Positions 1 to 11,374 of a DNA stretch of 64,000 nucleotides are shown one piece after another. A program made the translations under genes and the position numbers. Under the pieces are notes generated by a model. It saw only the letters and a list, made by a program, of their open reading frames with translations. It did no database searches and had not been told where the DNA came from. Location of the stretch: the NCBI RefSeq assembly GCF_037126465.1, contig NC_088202.1, positions 81,324,160-81,388,159 of the forward strand, written 5' to 3'. How positions within the stretch are numbered: the first letter of the stretch is position 1; each line of letters opens with the position of its first letter. Source of the DNA: Ornithodoros turicata. Taxonomy: Eukaryota > Arthropoda > Arachnida > Ixodida > Argasidae.

Positions 1-1127
1 ACAAGATAAACTTTTAGCAGCAGTTTACTGGTATTGTCACAGCTCTGACGCGTAACGTCGGGTTGCACTAGGTATTAACCCATTTTCAACAGAAAATTAA
101 CGAAAAAAAAACGTTTGATTGAAACGCCACTTCCAGATGCCGTCGATGATTAGATGCGTGACGGACAACAAGGGGAAGATGTTTGCGGGATACGACGTGT
201 ATCACCCATGCATACCCGCCTTTTCTCTGTCCCTGATATCCTGCCGAAAGCAGTGTCGGGAAAAAGGAAAAATACACGAGAACAAAAGTCGGCAGATTTC
301 AAGAAGCTACACTCTCGCTCACGTCGTGCCTTGTCGTTGTCTGTTTCAGAGAGGTCGGGTAACGGAGATCAATACTGCCATTTCGAGAGGGGTAATAAGA
401 CAGCAATTTACTGCGATAAAAAATATGATGTCATTAGATAGGCGCTGTTCGTTGAACGCGCTAGAAAATGTCTCGTCTCGTGGAGTATGGAAGGTCACGT
501 TCCACAGGATGGTACGAGTAAGGTGGCTGTCATGGAAGATAACGAGCTCGTGCATTGAGATAATTCGGCTCAATTATTATTCGGGTATTACGGACGTTTT
601 AATGACTATATTCGAGGAAACGTTGGATGACATCGTGTTCAATCTCAGAAACGCATTGTTTCAGTTCAGGATTGGTTGTGGTACAAGATTTCCTGCCGTT
701 AGATGCAATCAGGTGATTGAAAGAAAAAGAAACTTCGTAAAAAGATGTCCTGACGCCATGCCCCGAGTAATGGCCTGTTCTCACATACAGCGCTTTACTT
801 CAGAGCGCTTCCTTCATGCTCTCACTTGCAAAGCACAGCGCATGGCAGCTGAAGTCCTGCGAAACCTCGTTGGCAACGTGACGCAGCGCCGTTTCGACTT
901 CTGTGGATTCTAGTTGTGCGGACGCACAAGCTCAATTAGCTGGGCAAACGGGAAATTCAACTCCCATGTTCAGTTCACCACTACACCTACACGACACTGC
1001 AAAACAGAAAGCAAAATAATCCCTTCCACGATGTCACGGGTAAGACAGCCTCTTGACTGGCCATCACAAACGAGCGCTACATTCAAACGTATGAACGTTT
1101 AAAAAGTTGACAAGAGCTCAACTTTGA
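1..1127. other. Unassigned sequence, no recognisable gene
   Basis: A 264-codon open frame runs from 119 on the plus strand, but it starts with TTG and its translation is rich in Cys, Arg and His with no domain I recognise. No splice-flanked exon, LTR or inverted repeat was seen. It is probably old repeat or intergenic DNA. Confidence 0.4.
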
Positions 1128-1720
1128 AGGCCTGTTCCGACATATAGCGATTTGTTAGATAGCGCTAGAAAATAGCTCATCGCAGTGCGACAAACCGCTA
1201 AAAATTAGCGCTTGCCGGAGTTGAGCTCGTGTCAACTTTTTCAGCGCTAATATTAGCACTACATTTGTGTTAGCCAATAAGGAGGCCCTTCAGCGATGAC
1301 ATCGCGGAAGTTGTGGAGTCGTTTTGCTTCCGCATTTCACGGCACGGCGACCGCATTAGAACCGGCGAGTCCGTCATCCAAAATGTCTGGTAATTTTTGG
1401 TTTCGTCAGTTAATCGAACTTATTCGTCCGCATGCTGTCGAACTCCGGAGGCGCCATGATGAGAGAGACTGGAAACGACCACCGAACTTCCGCTAAATTA
1501 TAGCGTTCGCTCCGCTTTGCAAGTGTGAACCGTCCAATGACAGTGAGCGCTGTTTTTGCGCAATGTTTCATAGCGCTATATTGGCGCTGCTACATGTCGG
1601 GACATGCCTCGAGCCTTGACAAGCGCTGTTTTCCAGTGGTTCATAGCAGTGCAAGGAGCAAACCAGCGCTGTTTTCCAGCGTTGTACAGCAAAGCTCTGT
1701 ATGTTAGAACAGGACCTAAG
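1128..1720. mobile_element. Degenerate Harbinger-type MITE
   Basis: The left end AGGCCTGTTCCGACATATAG is the same terminal sequence as the intact copy at 31688-32192. The right end near 1708-1720 is a decayed version (GAACAGGACCT). The interior matches that copy in inverted orientation, for example the stretch around 1233-1290 against 32035-32095. The TAA target duplication is no longer recognisable here. No transposase is present. The right boundary is approximate. Confidence 0.6.
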
Positions 1721-2059
1721 GGTATCGGGCTATAATAGCGAAAAGACACATGGCGGTGATTTCTATAATTTAGATATTAAAAAAAAATATTTAGCGGTCT
1801 CCCTGCTGGTGCAACGAGGACCAATGCGATAGCAATTTTGAACTACTAGGAAAATGCGGGGATATGGGTAAAATGTAGGAACACAACTGCAATGAGTTAT
1901 GATGTAATGCTAGAGAGAATAACGCGCTGTGGGGTTTGTCGTGCTGAAAGTTTTTTTTTGACGGACCTTGAGTATACCTTAAGTAGCACGCATAACCATC
2001 TCGCAACGTAGTTGCCCGGGTGAAAGCAAAGGAACCGCGAGCCCGCAGTTGATCCCTCA
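1721..2059. other. No feature seen
   Basis: The stretch contains short A and T runs and an 89-codon minus-strand frame without recognisable homology. Nothing else was found. Confidence 0.3.
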
Positions 2060-2097
2060 ATGATAGTCCTTCAAAGCACTGAATTGTCCTTCCAAAG

Positions 2098-2755
2098 TTG
2101 GAATATGCAGCCTCTGGGCGGGCTACTGATCACAGCACAACCTCCAACTCAGTAGATACAGTACAAAACAGGGCAGCCAGATTCATATTCAGTAACTACA
2201 ACCGCACCGTCAGTGTCACTGCTATGAAACATAACTTCAATCTGCCTCTGCTTTCCACTCGCGGAACGATAGCTCCTCTCTGTTTGTTTCGCAAAATTTA
2301 TTATCATAATAATTACCTTAGAGAATCGTTAGTCCAAGAGCCTATACATGTATCTCAGCTCGTGCCGATCACTCGAAGAAAGTGGGCATTCCCTCATGCT
2401 CAACAAGTTCATTTCGCGATTAATTTCTGCCTCGTACATCGCTGGAGCGGAACTGCCTTACTGATGCCATTACCTCCATTACCGACGCCAAGCAGTTTAA
2501 GAAATGTTTAGGCGACCACATTTCGCTGAATAGTAATTTTTCCCAATTTCCATTGCTGTACACTTGTGCTGCCATGTTTGCTCTATTCGACCTAAATGTT
2601 CCTTTTTCTTTTTTTACCTCGACGTATCCGTGTAATTTGCTCACGTGGACTTTGTAAACCTTCCTTTATGCTGCTCATATCAACATTATCATATTAAATC
2701 TTAACCACTCCCCTCCATATTGCCTCACGGCCCTGAGGGGAAATAAATAAATAAA
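2098..2755 (+). mobile_element. LINE 3' end, CR1/jockey-like
   Basis: The translation contains QNRAARFIFSNYNR followed by SVTAMKHNFNLPLLSTR. This is the conserved tail that follows the reverse transcriptase in CR1/jockey-type non-LTR retrotransposons. The frame shifts by one near 2370 and continues to an ITDAKQFKKCL-type C-terminus near 2510. The 3' UTR ends in an (AAAT)n tail at 2736-2755. The element is heavily 5'-truncated: endonuclease and RT core are absent. Dead copy. Confidence 0.7.
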
Positions 2756-3505
2756 TCCCGCCGCTGTCTGACTTTTTCGACGACTACCATATTTCAAATA
2801 AATAAATGAGTTTGAAGGTCGCACAACACCGCAACCGTCCACCTTCCGCCTGCAAATCATTTTAGGGCGGCACAAACTTCGTTAGCAGGACCCGTCGATG
2901 CCAAGCGATTACTGCAGTTTTTTTTTATTCTTTATTTTTCCTTACAGTGGTTATAAACTTTTACGCATCCGCACGGTTCCCGTGGAGCTATCTATCGTCC
3001 GAGCTGAGTTTTCGGTGCAGAGACACAGGAATTTCTGAGTAGTGGGCTGAAGAATGCTATCGCATTAAAGTAACGCAGAAGTCTACTTTCGACATGCTAG
3101 AAACTTCGAAAATTCATTCATGTCAGCGTTAACACAAAAGAACAGCGGCTTCTTCGTGTTCAAAGACGTCATCCTCGTGTCACCCATTCACGGACCTTTC
3201 AAAGGGGAGGAAAATCTCCAAGTAGTAATGGCAGTTATGACCACCATTATGCTATGCTGAACCAGTGTCACCAGCTGTTGGCAGGTTAGCCAAATCATCC
3301 TCTATACGGCTGTGGATCGCATTCAGAGGTGGAGAAGTTACTTTTATTTTGTAATGCATTACCCATTACCTTTTTAGTAGTAATTTGCATTACTAATGCC
3401 ATTACTTGTCTCTAACACATTGCTATGCGATGTTTGAAGCGCGTTCTGTAAAGAGACGTGATTGGCCTTTTACTTCCTTAGACGTTACGGTTGACAGTAC
3501 AAGGG
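2756..3505. other. Intergenic; possible MITE end at 3345-3420
   Basis: No gene was seen. Repeated GTAATGCATTAC-type motifs at 3345-3420 recur in inverted form at 4208-4275. The pair might be the ends of an older inverted-repeat element that has since received the SINE at 3521 and the hairpin at 4059, but no target duplication was found. Confidence 0.3.
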
Positions 3506-3520
3506 CTTCTCCATAATCAC
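3506..3520. repeat. SINE target-site duplication, left copy
   Basis: CTTCTCCATAATCAC is repeated exactly at 3778-3792 on the other side of the SINE. Confidence 0.9.
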
Positions 3521-3777
3521 CAGCTCGCGTGGCTCAGTCGTTAGCGTGCTGGCCATGTCACGTCGAGAGTGGGAGGCAGCCCGGTTCGAATCCCGGTGCC
3601 GGCTGTGCTGTCTGGGATTTTTCCTGGGTTTTCCTCAGACGCTTTCAGACATATGTCGGCACAGTTCTCTTAGAAGTCTGCCCAGGACGCACATACCCCT
3701 AGGGCGTCAGTGGTGACGTTGCCCACCTCTGTGAAGTCGACAACTGCGAGCCCTTTCACAACCACCACCACCACCAC
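3521..3777 (+). mobile_element. tRNA-derived SINE, complete, with target duplication
   Basis: The head carries a tRNA-like A box (GTGGCTCAGTCGTTAGCGTG) and a B box (GGTTCGAATCC, near 3581). A body containing GTCGGCACAGTTCTCTTAGA follows, and then an (ACC)n tail at 3759-3777. The 15-bp sequence CTTCTCCATAATCAC directly precedes (3506-3520) and directly follows (3778-3792) the element, which is a clear target-site duplication. Related copies lie at 22001-22230 and 46835-46985. Transcription would be by RNA polymerase III from the internal boxes. Confidence 0.88.
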
Positions 3778-4058
3778 CTTCTCCATAATCACTACGAACG
3801 AATGATTTCGTCGAGAGACGAGAGCAACCACTGTTTAGATTAATTGTAGAGTAGAAGCAGTTGGTATCCCAGGACAACACATGGACTCCGCCTTCTTGGT
3901 GATCTGGTCAGTGACAAAACCGACTGGAGAAATCTACAGTTTGGGGATTTTGCTTCCTGTATCACGCACAATTCGTAACAGCTGGCTTTAGACAATGCCT
4001 AAAGTTTCTTGATAGACTGATAGAATGTCATATATGCAGGCAAGTCGATGGATAAACT

Positions 4059-4175
4059 CCATGGTACATAAGCGTGAGCACTGGGCGAATGCTGAAGAAA
4101 GCATGACACGACGGCTGAGCTGTCTTATCGTGTTGTCTTCAGCGTTCGCCCAGTGCTCAGGCTTATCTACAATGG
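4059..4175. repeat. Fold-back hairpin element (about 117 bp)
   Basis: Two arms of about 50 bp pair with each other. They contain GAGCACTGGGCGAA and its reverse complement TTCGCCCAGTGCTC. The outer ends read CCATGGTACATAAGC and GCTTATCTACAATGG. Both strands give near-identical short peptides, which is a hallmark of a hairpin and not of coding. Probably a fold-back MITE. Confidence 0.7.
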
Positions 4176-4504
4176 TGCCTGATATTCTCCACAAACTGTC
4201 CCGCATAAGCATTACTCATTACCGATATGTAATGCATTACCGGCAGTGCACTAATTTGCAATGCATTACTATTAATCTCTGATCGTATTAAAGGGAGAAG
4301 ATTGCATGGACAGAACACTTGCAACCTCAGCATAGCAGAGCGCAAGACAGGCCGCTGAATGGGCATGGTATCTATTAGTGTCCTTTGAATGGTCACAAAG
4401 TGCTGAGCAATGGCTGGAGGGCTTCGGAATTCAACCTCTGCGATCCCAGCGACAACTATGAAGGGTGGAAACCCGAATCGTGATTCCGCCCACAATATAT
4501 TGCG

Positions 4505-4595
4505 TTCAGATCACTTCAAATAGCATACAAAATTATGAACAACCTAGTTGCAATAGACTCCATAACACTTACACCTCTGCAATCAATTATACATA
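4505..4595 (+). pseudogene. LINE ORF2 fragment upstream of the mariner insertion
   Basis: In one frame this reads QIAYKIMNNLVAIDSITL, the region after the RT domain of CR1-like LINEs. The frame resumes across the mariner at 5911 (RSTSIQSLHVP). The mariner therefore inserted into this LINE copy at a TA dinucleotide. Confidence 0.6.
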
Positions 4596-5908
4596 CGAGG
4601 CTCAGTACAAAGTAACCTTAATATTTTTTTATTTGCGGAAAATGTAGCAGAAAGATAAGAAGCTTGTGATCACTTTTCAACATAGTCCCCCCCACGTTCA
4701 ATGCACGTGCGCCACCGCTTCACCAGCGCTCCAATGCCAGAAGAAAAAAACTTCTTGCGGTTGAGTGTGTAGCCACTCGTGCACCGCCTGCTTTACTTCG
4801 CCGTCACTGGCAAACCTTTTTTCACCTAGCGCTCCTTTGAGTGGGCCAGATAGGTGATAATCGCTGGGCGCAAGGTCCGGCGGAGAATAATGGGGATGGG
4901 GAGGACACCCCAGACGAAGGTCCTTAATTTTTTCCACGGTCGCACGAGTTGTGTGCGGTCGCGCATTGTCATGTTGTAACAGCACGCCAGAACTGAGCAA
5001 GCCATGGCGTTTAGATCTTATCGCGGGCTTCAACTGTTTCTGGAGAAGCTCACTGTATGACTGGCTGTTGACAGTGGCTCCCTTGGGCGTGTAGTGCTCC
5101 ACGATTGGGCATTTTGCATCCCAGAAAACACACAGCATTATCTTGCCGGCCGACGGAAGTGAACGAAACTTCTTTGGTTTCGGTGAAGTGGAATGCCGCC
5201 ACGCCTTGCTGGTCCACTTGGTTTCCGGCTGCAACTAGTGCACCCAACATTCGTCGTCAGTGACAATACGTTGCAAGAAGTCGTTGCGCTCAGCTTCATA
5301 GCGCTGTAACAGCCTCAGACAGGCGTCCATGCGACGTTCCGTGAGTTCCGGAGTCAAGTGCTTTGGTACCCATCGGGCTGATACCTTGTGGTACTGTAGA
5401 ACGTCGTGAACAATGTGGTTCGCCGAGCCATGACTGATGTTCAAGTTTCCAGCCACTTTGTAGATTGTTACCCTGCGGTTGTCCCGTATGACAGCTTCCA
5501 CTGCAACGATAATGTCATGCGTTGTGGCAACGGTCGGCCGCCTGGTGCGGGGTGCATCAGCCACAGATGTCACGCCAGATTTAAACTTCCTGCGCCACTC
5601 GTACACTTGCTACAGTGACAAACAAGTATCCCCATACTGGGCAACCACCCTCCAATGAATATTCGTTCAATTTTCACCTTCACTCGTTAAAAAACGAACG
5701 ACTGAACGCTGCTCGTCGCTGGTGCACACGTGCAAGGGGGCAGCCATCTTTGATATGTCCTGATGACGTCACGTTTCACGTCATGCCAACTTTCCCCCTC
5801 TCACTGTTTCGTCTCGCCGTGCGAAAGAGCATGTGTGAAGCAAAGTCGCACACTGCGCAATTTCGATTTTTTATCGTGATTTTAAGGTTACTTTTTGACT
5901 GAGCCTCG
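4596..5908 (-). mobile_element. Mariner transposon with TA duplication
   Basis: The terminal inverted repeats begin CGAGGCTCAGTACAAAGTAA on the left, and end with the near reverse complement (TTACTTTTTGACTGAGCCTCG) on the right. They are flanked by TA at 4594-4595 and 5909-5910. The 1313 bp length is normal for a full-length mariner. A broken transposase lies on the minus strand. The element interrupts a LINE fragment. Confidence 0.92.
4698..5618 (-). pseudogene. Mariner transposase, inactivated
   Basis: This is the remains of a DD34D transposase. The N-terminal helix-turn-helix part (YEWRRKFKSG at 5606 downward) leads to the first catalytic aspartate in VTDDECWVH. The second is in QHDNARPHTT and the third in SPPDLAPSDYH. 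An in-frame TAG directly after WVH (5235-5237) splits the gene, and another in-frame TAG lies just upstream of 5609. The C-terminal 20 residues are degenerate. Normal mariner transposases are about 340-350 residues and cut and paste DNA at TA sites; this copy cannot make one. Confidence 0.9.
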
Positions 5909-5910
5909 TA

Positions 5911-6190
5911 CAAGAAGCACGTCAATTCAATCGTTACACGTTCCCCCTATATGTACCAATTATGGATGCTTCTCCTTTGCCTACAACACTTCCCGTCTCT
6001 GGAACCCACTACCATCTGATATTCGGTTGGCTAGTACGTTCAAATGTTTCAATAAGAAGTTAAAAGACCACCTCCTAAACAAAGCGCACCAGTAACAGTA
6101 ACAGTTATTTTCCCTGTACAGTAACATGTTCTATCTCAACACATTTGTTTACCACATATGCTCTTCATGCAACAACACCAATAAACTACT
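5911..6190 (+). pseudogene. LINE ORF2 C-terminus and 3' UTR
   Basis: The translation from 5911 (RSTSIQSLHVPPICTNYG, then SRLWNPLPSDIR and the terminal FKCFNKKLKDHLL) is the classic C-terminal end of CR1-like LINE proteins, ending at a stop at 6093-6095. An AT-rich 3' UTR follows, with AATAAA near 6180. It is continuous with the fragment upstream of the mariner. Confidence 0.7.
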
Positions 6191-6212
6191 CTGCATCTAT
6201 GAATATGCCACG

Positions 6213-6578
6213 TGTCATCTTTGAAGCGACCACAAGGAACAGGGGCAGCGCGCGGGGAGCCGTCGAGCGACGGGCTGAGGTCCACGACACGCCGCGCTGA
6301 TTAGCGAGCGATGCTTCCAGAAGCATCTGTTCCTTCGTTCGCATCAATATCATGGACGGATCAACGACCTTGGAGAAGCTTCTCTACTTCCTCTTCTTCA
6401 ACGACGCGCTTTCTACAATATTCGCCGCTCTGTATAAAAGCTTGTGAGCTCCCAGCCAGAGCATTCTTTACCTTAGTTGTGTCTAAGAGCTACCGCTCTT
6501 GTGTTAGCCAGCTAAGCAGCTAGAATAAAGCGTTCGCCGATTATTCGCCGTCTCGGTCGTCTATTTTCATCCGTGACA
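6213..6578 (+). repeat. Gypsy 5' LTR
   Basis: The 366-bp LTR opens with TGTCA and closes with TGACA. Just downstream comes TTTCTGGTGGAGGTGCGGGG, the probable primer-binding region. The LTR carries a TATA box (TATAAAAG, 6433-6440) and a polyadenylation signal (AATAAA, 6524-6529). With no 3' LTR to compare, the left boundary rests on the TGTCA/TGACA symmetry. Confidence 0.7.
6433..6440 (+). promoter_or_regulatory. TATA box of the Gypsy LTR
   Basis: TATAAAAG lies in the middle of the LTR, about 90 bp upstream of AATAAA. This is the usual U3-R-U5 arrangement. Confidence 0.65.
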
Positions 6579-6693
6579 TTTCTGGTGGAGGTGCGGGGCA
6601 GTCCCTGCTCTACGGCCTGGAAGAACAGCAACGACTGAGTCGAAGACAGCGTGGTCTACCTGCGGAATTCGGCCCATTGGAACCCACAAGAAG

Positions 6694-7878
6694 ATGACTA
6701 CGGACAGCACCACCCAATCGGCGCAGCCGGTCACCGCGTCTGTCGCCCCTGCACGGTCACCAAAGACATTTACCGGATAACTTTACGACGACGTTGACGA
6801 CTCGCTCGACCATTTCGAGCGGATCGCTGGATTCAACGGGTGGAACGACGACCAGAAGCTCGTCAACATCTACTTCTTTCTTGACGGGACAGCGCGGACC
6901 TGGTTCGAGAACAGGGAGGACACTTTTATGTCCTGGAAGGTATTTAAAGACAAGCTCCGAGAGGCGTTCACTTGTGAGCAACGAACGGAACTCGCCGAAC
7001 AACTACTCCAGAGTCGGGTACAGTTAACAAACGAAAGCGTCACCGGATTCGTCGAACATGTCCTGCGGCTTTTGAAACGAGCTGACCCGAAAGCCTCTGA
7101 AGGAAAGAAGGTTCACCGGCTCATGAGAGGTGTGAAAGAGGAGATTTTTCACGCCCTATCCCGTAACCCGCCCACGACAACAGAAGCTTTCCTGACCGAA
7201 GCAGTCAGGATTGAGAGGGCTTTAATCTCTCGGTTCACCGTCGGACAGCGACGTCAGGACTACCAAGCCTTCGCCGCACCTGCAGGCTTCGACGCAGATT
7301 CTCTGAGGCAATTGGTCCTAGAGGTGGTCCAGGAAGAAGAACGAGCTCTCCTCCGCCCAGAAGAAACCGGAGCTCCTTTGGCCTCCATCGGGGCGATAAT
7401 CAAGGAGGAGGTGCAGCAGGCACTCCAAGCGCCGCCACCCGTCGCCGAGGTACCGAAGCCAACCTACGCCGCCGCACTACGACAGCCACCAGCTTCACCG
7501 CGGTAAGGCAACAGCTGGGCGCATTCGCGACCTGCCCAACCTGCACCACTCAGCTACCCGCCACGCGCACAAGGAACTCGCTAGACAAACGTATGGCGAA
7601 CGTCAGACTTGAGGTCGCTTTGCTACCACTGTGGCGAAGCCAATCACGTCTACCGCCGTTGCCCGTACCGACGACTGAGTCTACCCGGATTTTCACCCGA
7701 CGCCTCCCGCCCTCAGCGCGGTAGTCACCCCGCCGCAATTGGAGACTATCTACGGCAGCAGAATGATTCTGCTGGCTCACGACGCCACCTGTCCCCGAGC
7801 GTCCCCCACCGCAGCAGGTCGCCAGGAAAAGCACGTTCACCATCACCGGCAAAGACGACCTGTGTGGCGCAGCCCTAG
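6694..7878 (+). pseudogene. Gypsy gag, with in-frame stops
   Basis: The start is ATG at 6694, the first ATG after the leader. A stop at 6778-6780 interrupts after 28 codons. The frame then continues through the capsid-like core (DHFERIAGFNGWNDDQKLV, YFFLDGTARTWFEN, FVEHVLRLLKRADP), typical of retrotransposon gag. It ends at 7504-7506, which is another in-frame stop, and a TAG follows at 7582-7584. The same frame then gives a nucleic-acid-binding knuckle CYHCGEANHVYRRC (C-x2-C-x4-H-x4-C) near 7627. The intact protein would coat the element RNA in virus-like particles. Three stops make it non-functional. Confidence 0.88.
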
Positions 7879-7909
7879 CCGGGAAAACTGAAGACTGTAG
7901 CTCCGGGAG

Positions 7910-10441
7910 GTGAAGCTGCAGACCGACAAAAAGTTACAATTCCTCCAAGTCGACGAACAACGAACAGCACCGCAGCACCGCGGTGACGCTCGAAAAATTA
8001 CCAATAATCTGCAAATACTCATCGACGGCCGTGAGACGACTGCGCTAATCGATACCGGCGCCGACGACTCTGTTATAAGTGCTACGTTAGCTAAGAAGCT
8101 TCGCAAGGTGCAAACGAAGTGGGATGAGCCTGACATCGGGACTGCTTGTGGACACGCCGTAGCACCGACTGGCCGATGCACGACAGTCATACAAGTGCGT
8201 GACATCCAGTACGTCGTCAACTTCGCCGTCTTGCCGAACTGCCCACGTGACGTCATCCTCGGAATGGACTTTCTACGAGAAAGTAAAGTGGTCATCGACT
8301 TCACCAACGGAGTAATTCCCTTAGAGACGCCAGAAGGGGAAGACGACGATAATGCGTGGCTGACACGTATAAGCCCGGGGAAGCCCGGAGAAGCGCAAAA
8401 ATACGCATGTGGCAGCTATAGCAAGTCAGCAGGTCAACCTTCCTCCCTTGTCATCACGTATTATTACTGCTGTGAGTGACACAGCCCCGAATGGCTCTCT
8501 GTTGGCCGAAGGAAAAATTCATCTCCTCCTACAACGCGGCATCGGGATAGCAAGAGGAATTGTGCCTGTGAGAAACGGAAAAACGCAGCTACTGATTACG
8601 AACTTTAGCCAGGAACCACAGCATCTCACAAGTGGCACAAAAATAGCTGTCCTTGCGGACGATTATATCACCACAAGTATTTGTCCCCTGGACAGTGCAC
8701 GCACCGACTGCGCCACAGAACACCACGACCGCCCGTTCGACGTAAACCCTCAACTAACTGCGGCGCAGAAGCACACCCTTCTGCAAGTACTACAGGGTTT
8801 CAGTGACTGTTTCGCCACTTCGTCCAAAGTGCGACAGACGACGGTAGGAAAGCATCGCATCATAGTCGACGAAGACGTCCGGCCGATTCATCGTATGCCG
8901 TATCGGGTGTCACCTAAAGAGCGAGAAGCCATCCGTGCACAAGTAGAAGAAATGCTGGACGACGACATTATCGAGCCGTCAACCAGCCCGTGGGCGTCGC
9001 CGGTAGTACTCGTAAAGAAAAAGGATGGAACACCCAGGGATCTGCGTCGACTACCGAAAACTCAACGAGGTCACGAAGAAGGACGTTTACCCGTTACCAC
9101 GCATCGACGGCACACTCGATCGTCTACAAAATGCGAGGTTCTTCTCCTCCATGGACCTCAAGACGGGGTACTGGCAAGTGGAAGTCGACGAACGCGATCG
9201 TGAGAAAACTGCCTTCGTTACTCCGGATGGGCTTTACGAATTCAAGGTTATGCCGTTCGGCCTCTGCGTTTCAGCGAGTCATGGACGCCGTACTGGCTGG
9301 GTTAAAATGCCAAACCTGCCTGTGTACCTCGACGACGTCGTCGTCTTCGCAAGAACATTCGGGGAACACGTACAACGGCTGAAACAAGTTCTCGAGGCCA
9401 TCAGAACTGCGGGACTATCGCTAAAACCTGAAAAATGTCGGTTCGCCTACCAAGAACTCATGTTTCTCGGCCATCTCGTAAGCGGCGACGGCATACGCCC
9501 GGATCCTGAAAAGACAGCGGCTATCTGCAATTACCCTGTTCCTTCTAACGTTAAAGAAGTACGAAGCTTCATTGGTCTCTGCGCCTACAAGAACAACTAA
9601 ATCATGATTATGGCCTGGGGTGATTCACCGCTTGAGAGCAGTACCCTACCCCATTACGCCTACAATCGCCGCATCATCCCAAGTTTCTCGAAAACCGCAT
9701 CACCGCTCAATGCACTGACGAAGGATGGAGCTTCTTTTGAGTGGCGCGAAGCGCAACAACGGGCTTTCGACGAATTAAAGGCACGCCTCCAGACTGCACC
9801 TGTTCTGGCACACTTCGACCCCAACGCCGAAACCGAAATACACACCGACGCAAGCAATGAAGGTCACGGGGCAGTGCTGGTTCAACTACAAGACGGCCTC
9901 GAACGTGTCATCGCTTACGCAAGCAGAACGCTATCCAGGGCCGAGAAAAACTACTCGACAACAGAGAAGGAGTGCCTTGCACTTATATGAGCCATCACGA
10001 AGCTGCGTTCCTACTTATACGAACTCCCGTTCAAAGTAGTGACAGACCATCATGCTTTATGCTGGCTCGCTGGCCTGAGAGACCCGTCGGGCCGATTAGC
10101 ACGCTGGAGCCTTCGGCTACAGGAGTACGACGTCACTATCACCTACAAGTCGGGAAGAAAGCACAACGATGCAGACTGCTTGTCGCGGGCACCACTCCAA
10201 GGACAGACAGCGGCGACGAGATCGACGACAGTTTTTTCCTGGGCCTCGTCAATACGACCACTATGGCTTCAGAACAGCACAGCGACCCAGAACTGAGGCC
10301 TCTCATCGACTACCCGCAAACTCGGGCTGGCAACGTCCCTACCGTCTTCAGACGATCGCTGCCCAGCTTCTCCATACGTAACGGTGTCCTCTACAAGCGG
10401 AATCACGACCCACAAGTCATCCGTGACAATATACTCGTCGA
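7910..10441 (+). pseudogene. Gypsy pol: protease, RT, RNase H; frameshifted, no integrase
   Basis: The protease carries the catalytic ALIDTGADDSVIS and the flap-side VILGMDFL (about 8040-8270). A frameshift near 8410 moves the frame to the RT N-terminus (VRPIHRMPYRVSPKEREAI, SPWASPVVLVKKKDGTPR). Another near 9035 gives CVDYRKLNEVTKKDVYPLP, MDLKTGYWQVEVD, the YLDD catalytic box (about 9325) and FLGHLVSGDGI. A pair of compensating shifts scrambles the residues just before YLDD, where the alternative frame keeps FQRVMDAVLAGLK. RNase H follows ([32 protein letters not shown]) with a TGA near 9988. The coding match ends shortly after GVLYKRNHDP, before any integrase zinc finger. Confidence 0.9.
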
Positions 10442-10745
10442 AGAAATGTTTTTTTCTTTCCTTTTCTTTCTTTCTTTCTTGTTATCCCACACCACTAAAT
10501 TATTGATGTATGTTATGTTGACGCAATTCTTGTAACCTCTGAACTGCCACAGTCTACTTTTTCGTATATTATACTTAACTAAGTTTATTGCATTTTCTGT
10601 ATAACCTTTTATACCAATGTATAGAGCTGTTAATTCACGTTGTAACTAACACGGAGTCCCATACTAGCTTGCTAGGGACCCCCGTCTGTATATTACGATT
10701 TATACTACCTGCAAAAAATGAAATAAAAAATAAAATAAAAAGTAA
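10442..10745 (+). mobile_element. Probable LINE 3' UTR fragment
   Basis: This non-coding AT-rich sequence abuts the broken end of the Gypsy element. It ends in an A-rich (AAAT)n tail at 10716-10745. The style (TAGGGACCCCCGTCTGTATA shortly before the tail) fits the 3' UTR of a CR1-like LINE. Its insertion may have caused the loss of the Gypsy 3' half. No coding part is left, so this is an inference. Confidence 0.4.
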
Positions 10746-10940
10746 GTCCACATTGCCTGTTGCCATTTAGTGGCTTAGCACGGTGTGACACGCCAATTCA
10801 CATTAAAGAATACTACAACAACTAAATTACGACAATGACATTGGGTGTTGGATTACAAACTCTAAACGTACGTTGTTACCTAAACTTACGTAAGAGTAAA
10901 CGAACTTACCTAGGCCTTCTATGCTGTGCAATGTGAATAA

Positions 10941-11371
10941 TACCCCTGACACACGGGCTCGTTTGACCCCCTGCAAGGGACACCTAACGGAAAGGCGTTG
11001 TTTGACGTGACACACGGCAAAAGAGAATCTCCTTTTACGAAGCGGCCCTTTTGGGAAGCTGAGATCTGCGACCTCCTTTTGATCCGTAAAGGCGTATGGC
11101 GGAGCCTCTAACGAAGCGCGATACGACGACAATACTCTCGAACGAAGGCTAGACCGTGTTTTCATTTTTCAAGTACTCGAAGTCTGCATGCAGATATTGC
11201 AGTCGCAGTACGTATTTGGTATATTGTTCAAAACAAAACACCAAAATGAGCTCGCTCTTTCTCGACTATCTCGACTGTCAAAAGTAGGAACTCCTTTCGC
11301 GAAAGTGTCCTTTGCAGCTGTAAAGGATCCCTAATGGAAAGGAGTTCAAACGTGGCCGTGCGTCAGAGGTA
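10941..11371. mobile_element. MITE with TAA duplication
   Basis: The ends are TACCCCTGACACACGGGC on the left and the inverted GCCGTGCGTCAGAGGTA on the right, and the similarity extends imperfectly for about 50 bp. TAA precedes (10938-10940) and follows (11372-11374). A 3-bp TAA duplication is typical of PIF/Harbinger insertions. No transposase is present. Confidence 0.65.
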
Positions 11372-11374
11372 TAA

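Larger units (their letters stand above)
6213..10441 (+). mobile_element. Ty3/Gypsy LTR retrotransposon, 3'-truncated and broken
   Basis: The order is 5' LTR, primer-binding region, gag with CCHC knuckle, aspartic protease, reverse transcriptase and RNase H, which is the Ty3/Gypsy (Metaviridae-type) layout. Homology stops abruptly near 10441, just after the spacer upstream of integrase. Integrase, the polypurine tract and the 3' LTR are missing. Several in-frame stops and frameshifts show that the copy is dead. No env-like gene is present. Confidence 0.93.

Noticed and set aside
119..913. 264-codon open frame at the left edge
   Set aside because: It starts at TTG, has biased Cys/Arg/His composition and no recognisable domain, and overlaps other frames. 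It is not supported as a gene.
3345..4275. Complete hAT-like element enclosing the SINE
   Set aside because: The inverted GTAATGCATTAC clusters are suggestive, but no 8-bp duplication or defined terminus could be found.
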